NCBI GenBank assembly: GCA_022843345.1
Contig: JALHNW010000084.1
Location: forward strand, 1-7,475
Origin: Rubritepida sp.
GTDB taxonomy: Bacteria; Pseudomonadota; Alphaproteobacteria; Acetobacterales; Acetobacteraceae
Length of the DNA stretch: 7,475 nucleotides
Direction: 5' to 3'
Below are positions 1 to 5,167 of the stretch, in pieces. Under the pieces are notes generated by a model that had not been told where the DNA came from, did no database searches, and was given only the letters and a program-made list of their open reading frames with translations. The position numbers and the translations under genes are program-made. Within the stretch, counting starts at the first letter, position 1; every line of letters begins with the position of its first letter.

Positions 1-563
1 GCGATGCCGAGTCGCTGGTGCGGCTGCCCGACGGCTCCTGGCTGGTGGGGTTCGAGCGCGAGCACCGCATCCAGCGGCACCTGCGCCTCGACGGGCCGGC
101 CCTGCCCTTCGCGGCGCCCGCGGGGCTCGCCGCCTCGCCGGCCAATGGCGGGCTGGAATCGCTGGCGCTGCTGGGGGACGGGCGGCTGCTGGCCATCGCG
201 GAGGCGCCGGGCACCCGCGCCTGGATCGGCCGGGACGGCGCCTGGGAGGAGCGGGAATACCGCTCGGCGCCCGGGATGCTGCCGGTGGACGCGACCGCCT
301 TGCCCGATGGCGGCGCGCTGGTGCTGGAACGCGATTTTTCCCTGCTGGGCGGCTTCGTCGCGCGGGTTGCGTTCATCCCCGACCCCACGGCCGCCGTGTT
401 GGGGGGCGAGACCTGGCTGGACCTGCCGCCCGACGCGCCGGGCGAGAACTGGGAGGGCATCGCCGCGGCCCGGACGCGCGAAGGGGCCCTGGTCGTCATC
501 GTTTCCGACGACAACCAGAGCCCCTTCCAGAGCAGCCTGTTCGCAGCCTTCCGGCTGGATTAA
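1..563 (+). CDS. Esterase-like activity of phytase family protein (phytase-like domain), 5'-partial
   Basis: The reading frame is open from base 3 at the window edge to TAA at 561-563, so only the last 186 or so residues are present and the true start lies upstream. The visible protein resembles the C-terminal half of the phytase-like family (PF13449 type), a secreted or periplasmic beta-propeller-like fold. Family landmarks are an early [19 protein letters not shown] segment, a central [13 protein letters not shown] segment, and a C-terminal N-W-E-G-I-A followed by [10 protein letters not shown]. These are typical of this family. Real phytase activity has rarely been shown for it, so the substrate is unknown. 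A signal peptide cannot be judged because the N-terminus is missing. GTG at 18 is an internal codon, not the start. The stop codon overlaps that of the convergent rpmB. Confidence 0.82.
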   Translation, partial: DAESLVRLPDGSWLVGFEREHRIQRHLRLDGPALPFAAPAGLAASPANGGLESLALLGDGRLLAIAEAPGTRAWIGRDGAWEEREYRSAPGMLPVDATALPDGGALVLERDFSLLGGFVARVAFIPDPTAAVLGGETWLDLPPDAPGENWEGIAAARTREGALVVIVSDDNQSPFQSSLFAAFRLD

Positions 564-859
564 GCGGCGACGGCCTTCTTGGCCTGGGCCTTGGCGATGC
601 GCTTCTTCAGCGTGATCGCCTCGGCCGGCAGGCGGCGGTCGGGCGTGCCGAGCAGGAAGGCGTCGAGGCCGCCATTGTGCTCGATGGTGCGGATGCCGTT
701 CGTCGTCAGCCGGATCTGGATGGAGGTGCCCAGCACGTCGCTGAAGAAGGACTGCTCCTGCAGGTTGGGCAGGAAGCGGCGGCGCGTCTTGTTGTTGGCG
801 TGGGAGACGTTGTTCCCGGACATGACGCCCTTGCCCGTGATGCCGCAGCGGCGAGCCAT
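560..859 (-). CDS. rpmB: 50S ribosomal protein L28
   Basis: This 99-residue protein is ribosomal protein L28, a component of the large ribosomal subunit. The N-terminus [11 protein letters not shown], followed by [21 protein letters not shown], is the L28 signature; the C-terminus is lysine/alanine-rich. It is longer than the enterobacterial form (78 residues), which fits the extended alphaproteobacterial type. The open frame continues five codons upstream (from 874), but ATG at 859-857 is chosen because the conserved N-terminus begins there and GAGGA (872-868) lies eight bases before it. The gene runs into the phytase-like gene tail to tail: the two stop codons share the palindrome TTAA at 560-563. 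A 93-base gap upstream carries a promoter-like pair and a strong hairpin. Confidence 0.96.
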   Translation of the reverse strand: MARRCGITGKGVMSGNNVSHANNKTRRRFLPNLQEQSFFSDVLGTSIQIRLTTNGIRTIEHNGGLDAFLLGTPDRRLPAEAITLKKRIAKAQAKKAVAA

Positions 860-867
860 GATTGCAG

Positions 868-872
868 TCCTC
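868..872 (-). promoter_or_regulatory. Ribosome binding site of rpmB
   Basis: GAGGA on the minus strand lies eight bases before the ATG at 859. It fixes the L28 start there rather than at the upstream in-frame codon at 874, which would sit before this site. Confidence 0.75.
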
Positions 873-883
873 AAACACGATGG

Positions 884-909
884 CGCGCGCAGGGGTGGCC
901 CCGCGCGCG
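884..909 (-). repeat. Strong GC hairpin in the likely rpmB leader
   Basis: Bases 884-890 (cgcgcgc) pair with 903-909, and 892-895 (gggg) pair with 899-902. This gives 11 base pairs with one bulged A (891) and a three-base loop. It lies between the end of the 82-residue gene and rpmB, ending 11 bases before the rpmB Shine-Dalgarno sequence. No T-run follows on either strand, so it does not look like a standard intrinsic terminator. It may be a leader structure for L28 or a structured end for the upstream transcript. Confidence 0.5.
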
Positions 910-926
910 GGTGAAACGGAAGCCGG

Positions 927-956
927 GCTATTGCCGCGGCGGGGCGCTCAAGTCAA
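927..956 (-). promoter_or_regulatory. Candidate rpmB promoter
   Basis: On the minus strand TTGACT (956-951) matches five of six bases of the -35 consensus. It is followed after 18 bases by AATAGC (932-927), a weak -10. The -35 overlaps the stop codon of the 82-residue gene. If used, the transcript would begin near 920 and carry the hairpin at 884-909 in its leader. The -10 match is poor, so this is tentative. Confidence 0.3.
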
Positions 957-1201
957 CCCTTCGGCAGGCTGGGCAGGGAACGCAGCTCCCCGCTTTCCAC
1001 GCTGTGCAGCGCCTGGCGCAGGATGCCGGCGATCGAGCGGTCGTCCATGGAGCGCGCCAGCAGGCCCAGCGCGCCGCCCAGCAGGGCGGAGGCCGCGGAG
1101 ATCGGCGCGATCTGCTGTTCCAGCATGTATTCGATGGCCTTGTCCACGACGGACCCGGCGTGGCTGAGATCCTCGGGCGCGTCGCCCAGTTCCTGCTGCA
1201 T
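953..1201 (-). CDS. Small alpha-helical protein of unknown function (82 aa)
   Basis: I do not recognise this protein. It has 82 residues: an acidic N-terminus (E-L-G-D-A-P-E-D-L), a helical stretch V-V-D-K-A-I-E-Y-M-L-E-Q-Q, a small-residue hydrophobic segment around residues 34-49 (S-A-A-S-A-L-L-G-G-A-L-G-L-L-A-R), then I-A-G-I-L-R-Q-A-L-H-S-V-E-S-G-E-L-R. The hydrophobic segment is short and rich in Gly and Ala, so it could be a helical hairpin rather than a membrane span. ATG at 1201 is chosen because AGGGAG (1218-1213) precedes it at 11 bases and the frame above it is the shadow of the exporter gene. It lies 70 bases downstream of the exporter on the same strand, so co-transcription is possible, although a GC hairpin sits between them. 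Confidence 0.72.
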   Translation of the reverse strand: MQQELGDAPEDLSHAGSVVDKAIEYMLEQQIAPISAASALLGGALGLLARSMDDRSIAGILRQALHSVESGELRSLPSLPKG

Positions 1202-1237
1202 GTCCCGGCAATCTCCCTGCGCTGCGTGCCCAGATGG

Positions 1238-1267
1238 GGCGGGGTTGCGCCGCGGCAAACCCCCGCC
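1238..1267 (-). terminator. GC hairpin just after the exporter stop codon
   Basis: Bases 1238-1248 (ggcggggttgc) pair with 1255-1267, with two single-base bulges and a six-base loop. The structure begins four bases beyond the exporter stop codon (1274-1272). That position suits a transcript end or a 3' stabilising stem. No U-run follows on the minus strand, so intrinsic termination is unproven and readthrough into the 82-residue gene is possible. Confidence 0.4.
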
Positions 1268-1271
1268 GGCA

Positions 1272-3155
1272 TTAACGCTGCGACATTTCCCCTTCGGTGC
1301 GGGCCGAAAGCCCCTCGTCGAAGCGCGCATCGGCCTCCGCGCGGGCCGCCGCCTCGGCCGCCGCCACCGCCTCGCTCTGGCGGCGCCACATCTCGGCGTA
1401 GAGGCCGCCATGGGCCATCAGCGCCCCGTGGTCGCCCCGCTCGGCGATGCGGCCGTCCTGCAGGACGATGATCTCGTCCGCCTCCACCACGGTGGACAGG
1501 CGGTGGGCGATCACCAGCGTGGTGCGGCCCTGGGCCACGCCGCGGAGTGCCGCCTGGATCTCCTGCTCAGTGCGCGTGTCCAGCGCGCTGGTCGCCTCGT
1601 CCAGGATGAGGATGCGCGGGTCCTTCAGGATGGTGCGCGCGATGGCCACGCGCTGCTTCTCCCCGCCCGAGAGCTTCAGGCCCCGCTCGCCCACCCGCGT
1701 GCGGTAGCCGTCGGGCAGGCGCAGCACGAAGTCGTGCACCTGGGCCAGCCTCGCCGCGTTCTCCACCTCCTCCTGCGTCGCACCGGGGCGGCCGTAGGCG
1801 ATGTTGTAGGCGATGGTGTCGTTGAACAGCACCGTGTCCTGCGGCACCACGCCGATGGTGGCGCGCAGGCTGTCCTGCGTCACGGCGCGCACGTCCTGCC
1901 CGTCCACCTCCACCGCGCCGCCGGTGACGTCGTAGAAGCGGAACAGCAGGCGCGAGATGGTGGACTTGCCCGCCCCCGTCGGCCCCACGATGGCCAGCAT
2001 CCGTCCTGGCGGCACTTCGAAGGACACGCCCTTGAGGATCTCCCGGTCGGGCCGGTAGGAGAAGTGGACGTCCTTGAACGCCACGGCCCCGGCCGCCACC
2101 GCGAGTGCCGGTGCCCCTGGGGCATCCCGCACCTCGGCCGGCACGTCCAAGAGACGAAACATCTCCTCCATGTCGGTGAGGCCCTGGCGGATCTCGCGGT
2201 AGGCGAAGCCCAGGATGTTGAGCGGCAGGTAGAGCTGGATGAGGTAGGTGTTGACCATCACCAGGTCGCCCACGCTCATCGTCCCGTTGCCGATGCCCTT
2301 GCCGGCCAGCAGCATCACCACCGTCAGCCCCGCCGCCATGATCGCCGCCTGGCCGGCGTTGAGCATGTTCAGCGTGGTTTCGGACCGGGTGTAGGCGCCC
2401 TCGTAGCGGGTCATGCTCTCGTCGTAGCGGCGGCCCTCGTGGCGCTCGTTGTTGAAGTACTTCACCGTCTCGTAGTTCAGCAGGCTGTCCACCGCCTTGG
2501 TGTTGGCCTCCTGGTCCATGTCGTTCATCTCGCGCCGGAAGCGCAGGCGCCAGTTGGTGAAGACCAGCGTGAAGGCGACGTAGGCGCCGATGGTCAGCAG
2601 GATGGTGGCGGCGAAGGACCAGTCGAACATCCAGGCCAGCAGGGCGCAGACGAACAGGATCTCCACGATCGTCGGCAGGATGTTGAACAGCATGAAGTTC
2701 AGCACCACCGCGATGCCGCGCACCCCGCGCTCGATCACGCGCGACAGGCCCCCCGTGGCGCGGTCCATGTGGAAGCGCATGGAAAGCGCGTGCAGGTGGC
2801 GGAACACGCTCAGCGCCACGCGCCGGCCGGCGCGGGCCTGCACCTTGGCGAAGACGGCGTTGCGCAGCTCGTTGAAGCCGGCCGCCATCAGCCGCACCAG
2901 GCCGTAGCCCACCACCAGCGCCACGGGCACCGCCAGCATCGCGCCCACGCCATCCTTCGGCGCCAGCGCGTCCACCGCCCGCGCATAGAGGATGGGCACC
3001 ATGACGTTGGCGACCTTGCCGCAGACGAGGAAGAACACCGCCGCCACCGTGCGCATCCGCAGGCGGTTCTCGTCGCCCTGCGCCTCCGGCATGGTGGGGC
3101 TGGGCCAGAGGTAGGGGATGATCGCGCGCAAGGCCGCGCCGTGGTTGCTCGCCAT
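1272..3155 (-). CDS. atm1: Atm1/ABCB7-type ABC exporter, fused membrane and ATPase domains
   Basis: This is a half-size ABC exporter of the inner membrane (627 residues from ATG 3155) that should work as a homodimer. The N-terminal two thirds hold about six membrane segments. The Atm1/HMT1 hallmark D-S-L-L-N-Y-E-T-V-K-Y-F-N-N-E is at residues 223-237. The ATPase domain has Walker A G-P-T-G-A-G-K-S-T (391-399), Q-loop Q439, signature L-S-G-G-E (495-499), Walker B I-L-I-L-D-E (515-520) and switch H551, all intact. Y192, R203, R207, N266, Q269, G316 and R320 match, at a constant offset, the glutathione-site residues I recall for Novosphingobium NaAtm1. Glutathione derivatives, or glutathione-linked metal or sulfur species, are therefore the likely cargo. 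The frame continues to GTG 3182. ATG 3155 is preferred over that GTG, which has no Shine-Dalgarno, but AGGGG lies only one base before the ATG, so the start is uncertain. The C-terminus is alanine-rich and charged. Confidence 0.93.
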   Translation of the reverse strand: MASNHGAALRAIIPYLWPSPTMPEAQGDENRLRMRTVAAVFFLVCGKVANVMVPILYARAVDALAPKDGVGAMLAVPVALVVGYGLVRLMAAGFNELRNAVFAKVQARAGRRVALSVFRHLHALSMRFHMDRATGGLSRVIERGVRGIAVVLNFMLFNILPTIVEILFVCALLAWMFDWSFAATILLTIGAYVAFTLVFTNWRLRFRREMNDMDQEANTKAVDSLLNYETVKYFNNERHEGRRYDESMTRYEGAYTRSETTLNMLNAGQAAIMAAGLTVVMLLAGKGIGNGTMSVGDLVMVNTYLIQLYLPLNILGFAYREIRQGLTDMEEMFRLLDVPAEVRDAPGAPALAVAAGAVAFKDVHFSYRPDREILKGVSFEVPPGRMLAIVGPTGAGKSTISRLLFRFYDVTGGAVEVDGQDVRAVTQDSLRATIGVVPQDTVLFNDTIAYNIAYGRPGATQEEVENAARLAQVHDFVLRLPDGYRTRVGERGLKLSGGEKQRVAIARTILKDPRILILDEATSALDTRTEQEIQAALRGVAQGRTTLVIAHRLSTVVEADEIIVLQDGRIAERGDHGALMAHGGLYAEMWRRQSEAVAAAEAAARAEADARFDEGLSARTEGEMSQR

Positions 3156-3176
3156 TCCCCTGACATGGCGCAGCAC

Positions 3177-3196
3177 CCGCACTTTGGAAAGCGCGG
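3177..3196. promoter_or_regulatory. Imperfect palindrome between exporter and Nudix genes
   Basis: Two nine-base arms (CCGCACTTT and AAAGCGCGG) flank a two-base centre, with one mismatched position. It lies in the 53-base gap between the divergent starts at 3155 and 3209, where an operator for both genes would be expected. It has little AT-rich content and I recognise no known regulator motif. It overlaps the alternative GTG start of the exporter. Function is inference only. Confidence 0.3.
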
Positions 3197-3208
3197 GCGG
3201 CGTGGCAC

Positions 3209-4054
3209 ATGGCTTCCATGCTGATGCGCCACGTCCACGCCTGCAACAACGTTCCCTCCCCGGCCGGGCTGCTGGCCTTCCGCATCGGGGGGGCGCAGGT
3301 CGGCTGGGTCTCGCCCGAGCTGGCCCAGGCGCTGACCTTCCACCCCGAGGCGTTCCACTTCGACGCGCAGGGCGTGGCGCTGGCGGTGCGCGCGCCCCTG
3401 CGCTCGGACACGCTGGCCCGCATCGGCGCGAAGCTGGCCAGGCAGGGCTTCGGGCGCGTGCGGGGCGAGGCCTTCGACGTGCGCGCCGCCGCCGAAGGCC
3501 CGGTGGTGGCCACCCTGGACCGCGGGCTGGTGCCGCAATTCGGCGTGATCGGCCACGGCGTGCACCTCAACGGGCTGGTGCGCCGCGCGGACGGGCTGCA
3601 CGTCTGGGTCGGCATCCGCGCGCGGGACAAGGCGGTGGCGCCGGGCCAGCTGGACAATCTGGTGGCCGGCGGCATCCCGGCCGGGCACAGTCCCGAGCAG
3701 ACGCTGGTGAAGGAGGCGGCCGAGGAGGCTTCCATCCCCGCCAAGCTGGCCAGCCAGGCGCGGCGGGTGGGGCGCGTGTCCTACATCCTGCGCAACGAGG
3801 AGGGGCTGCGGCGCGACGTGCTGCACTGCTTCGACCTGGACCTGCCCGAGGGCTGGGAGCCCGCGCCCAATGACGACGAGGTGGAGCGCTTCGAGCTCTG
3901 GCCGGCCGCGCGCCTGCTGGCGGAGGTGCGGGAGCGCGACACGGTGAAGTTCAACGTGAACCTGGTGCTGGTGGACCTGTTCATCCGCGAAGGGCTGGTC
4001 CCGGAGGGCGAGGCGGCGGCGCTGCGGCCGGCGCTGGACCAGGGGCCGGATTGA
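3209..4054 (+). CDS. DUF4743-Nudix hydrolase, probable thiamine-diphosphate damage-control enzyme
   Basis: The 281-residue protein has an N-terminal DUF4743-type domain (about residues 6-110, beginning R-H-V-H-A-C-N-N and including F-R-I-G-G-A-Q-V-G-W-V) and a C-terminal Nudix domain. The Nudix box runs from G154 to I176, ending K-E-A-A-E-E-A-S-I. The metal-binding E169, E172 and E173 are kept, but the usual first Glu is His160 and the canonical R and G are Lys168 and Ser175. This matches the cross-kingdom group that includes yeast YJR142W and the Nudix part of Tnr3. Members were reported to hydrolyse oxidised or toxic thiamine diphosphate analogues to monophosphates, pre-empting cofactor damage. 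Substrate here is inferred from the family. Starts at 3209, 3218 and 3224 are all possible; none has a strong Shine-Dalgarno, and conserved sequence begins at about residue 6. It is divergent from the Atm1-type exporter. Confidence 0.88.
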   Translation: MASMLMRHVHACNNVPSPAGLLAFRIGGAQVGWVSPELAQALTFHPEAFHFDAQGVALAVRAPLRSDTLARIGAKLARQGFGRVRGEAFDVRAAAEGPVVATLDRGLVPQFGVIGHGVHLNGLVRRADGLHVWVGIRARDKAVAPGQLDNLVAGGIPAGHSPEQTLVKEAAEEASIPAKLASQARRVGRVSYILRNEEGLRRDVLHCFDLDLPEGWEPAPNDDEVERFELWPAARLLAEVRERDTVKFNVNLVLVDLFIREGLVPEGEAAALRPALDQGPD

Positions 4055-4083
4055 AAATCTGCCGCCCGCGGCGCCTGTTCTAC

Positions 4084-4137
4084 GTCCGTTCTTGTCGCAC
4101 CGGCGTTGCATCCTCGCCTGGCAACGCAAGGACGGTC
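4084..4137 (+). promoter_or_regulatory. Structured leader that can mask the ribosome binding site of the 79-residue gene
   Basis: In the 86-base gap after the Nudix gene, CCGTTCTTG (4086-4094) can pair with CAAGGACGG (4127-4135). That is nine pairs including one G-U, and it covers the whole Shine-Dalgarno sequence. A competing hairpin, gcgttgc (4103-4109) with gcaacgc (4121-4127) around an 11-base loop, ends directly before that site and would leave it exposed. The two forms share C4127. This suggests a possible translational switch, but it is based on base-pairing by eye only. Confidence 0.3.
4128..4132 (+). promoter_or_regulatory. Ribosome binding site of the 79-residue gene
   Basis: AAGGA with an eight-base spacer before ATG 4141. 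This is among the best Shine-Dalgarno sites in the window and is the main reason to accept the small gene and its start. Confidence 0.7.
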
Positions 4138-4140
4138 CCG

Positions 4141-4380
4141 ATGAACCCAGCCCCCTCCGTCGAATCCCTCGCCCAGCGCTACTGGGTGGCCTGCCGCCAC
4201 ATGCGCTCCGACTCGGAGCCGCAGCGCGTGGCCGGCCTGTCCGACCTCGGCGCGCTGCTGCCGGCGGCGCCGCGCCCGCTGGCCGAGGCGATCCACCGCA
4301 CCCTGCGCGAGGAAGGGCCCGCGCTGGTGCTGGCGTTCAGTCCTCGAAGCCCGGCTCGCTCCGCCGCAGCTCGCGCTTGA
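4141..4380 (+). CDS. Small protein of unknown function (79 aa)
   Basis: I do not recognise this protein. ATG 4141 is preceded by an excellent AAGGA site. Residues 1-65 have the strong third-position G/C preference of real genes here and look like a compact helical protein (S-L-A-Q-R-Y-W-V-A-C-R-H-M-R, then L-S-D-L-G-A-L-L, then L-A-E-A-I-H-R-T-L-R-E-E-G-P-A-L-V-L-A-F). From base 4336 the codons change (AGT, CCT, CGA, AGC, GCT) and the last 14 residues, S/P/R/A-rich, are read antisense to the end of the class II aldolase gene (44-base overlap). The tail may therefore be a recent extension after loss of an earlier stop. No membrane segment or signal peptide is visible. It follows the Nudix gene by 86 bases on the same strand. 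Confidence 0.6.
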   Translation: MNPAPSVESLAQRYWVACRHMRSDSEPQRVAGLSDLGALLPAAPRPLAEAIHRTLREEGPALVLAFSPRSPARSAAARA

Positions 4381-5122
4381 CGCTTTCCAGGTGCAGGCGG
4401 GCGCTTTCGCGGTCGCCCGCGCGCATCTGCTCGTAGGTGCGGCGCGCCACCTCCTCGGCCACCGGCAGCACAGGGCGGCCGGTGGACATGGCGAGGCGCT
4501 GCACCTCGCAGGCGCGCTCCAGGTAGTAGAGGTCGTCCCACGCCTCGGCGATGGAGGCGCCCAGCACCATGACGCCGTGGTGCTTCATGAACACGATGTC
4601 GGCGTCGCCCAAGGCGGCGGCGATGCGGTCGCCCTCCGCCTCGTCCAGCGCCAAGCCGTTGTAGGCCTCGTCCACCAGGGTGCGGCCCCAGAACTTCAGC
4701 GCGGTCTGCCCGGCCCAGATCAAAGGCGGGCCCTCCGTCATGCTCAGCGCGGTGGCGTTGGGCATGTGGGTGTGGAAGGCGGCCCTCGCGCGCGGCTGCT
4801 TCAGGTGGACGCGGGCGTGGATGAAGAAGGCCGTCGCCTCCGGCACGCCCTCGCCCTGCACCACCGCGCCGCCGAGGTCGGTGATCAGCAGGTTCGAGGC
4901 GGTGATCTCGCCGAAGCTCAGCCCGTAGGGGTTCACCAGCATCAGCCCGTCATGGCCGGGCACCATGGCGGAGAAGTGGTTGCAGATCCCCTCGTGCAGG
5001 CCCAGCCGGTGCGCCATGCGGAAGCAGGCGGCGAGGTCCACCCGGGCCTGGCGGATCGCCTCCGTGCCGAGGTCGAGGTTGACGCGGTGGGCGGGGGCGG
5101 ACAGGTCGAGTGCGTGGGCCAT
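4337..5122 (-). CDS. Class II aldolase/adducin family protein
   Basis: The 261-residue protein has the class II aldolase/adducin fold, whose enzymes use a zinc ion to cleave or epimerise sugar phosphates and related compounds. Visible landmarks are the N-terminal D-L-A-A-C-F-R-M-A-H segment, H-E-G-I-C-N-H-F-S (43-51), the zinc pair H-T-H at 117 and 119, and a third ligand H182 in K-H-H-G-V. Aligned by eye on fuculose-phosphate aldolase, the catalytic glutamate position falls on Ala98, so normal aldolase chemistry may be absent. Related bacterial adducin-like proteins also seem to lack it. ATG 5122 is chosen because family similarity begins there; the much longer frame beyond it is antisense to the hydrolase. 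No strong Shine-Dalgarno is seen. It is divergent from the M20 hydrolase, with 45 bases between starts. Substrate unknown. Confidence 0.9.
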   Translation of the reverse strand: MAHALDLSAPAHRVNLDLGTEAIRQARVDLAACFRMAHRLGLHEGICNHFSAMVPGHDGLMLVNPYGLSFGEITASNLLITDLGGAVVQGEGVPEATAFFIHARVHLKQPRARAAFHTHMPNATALSMTEGPPLIWAGQTALKFWGRTLVDEAYNGLALDEAEGDRIAAALGDADIVFMKHHGVMVLGASIAEAWDDLYYLERACEVQRLAMSTGRPVLPVAEEVARRTYEQMRAGDRESARLHLESVKRELRRSEPGFED

Positions 5123-5167
5123 GGCATGATCTTGCCGGAATCCGCGCGCCGGTAGAAGACTGCGCGG

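Noticed and set aside
1..563. Calling the first gene a true phytase
   Set aside because: Only the fold-family resemblance is visible and the N-terminal half is missing; nothing seen supports phytate hydrolysis.
860..874. Upstream in-frame start for rpmB giving five extra residues
   Set aside because: The GAGGA site and the conserved [12 protein letters not shown]-terminus both place the start at 859.
1023..3224. A 733-codon plus-strand open frame across the exporter
   Set aside because: It mirrors the exporter's coding frame, has an H/V/R/Q-rich composition with no domain, and the opposite strand has complete ABC transporter motifs.
4061..4072. GCCGC-GCGGC inverted repeat after the Nudix gene as a terminator
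   Set aside because: The loop would be only two bases, or the stem only four pairs, and no T-run follows.
1567..4129. Long minus-strand frames (1567-3744 and 2888-4129) bridging the exporter and Nudix genes
   Set aside because: They cross two well-supported genes in wrong frames and contain no recognisable motif; open only because stops are rare at this GC content.
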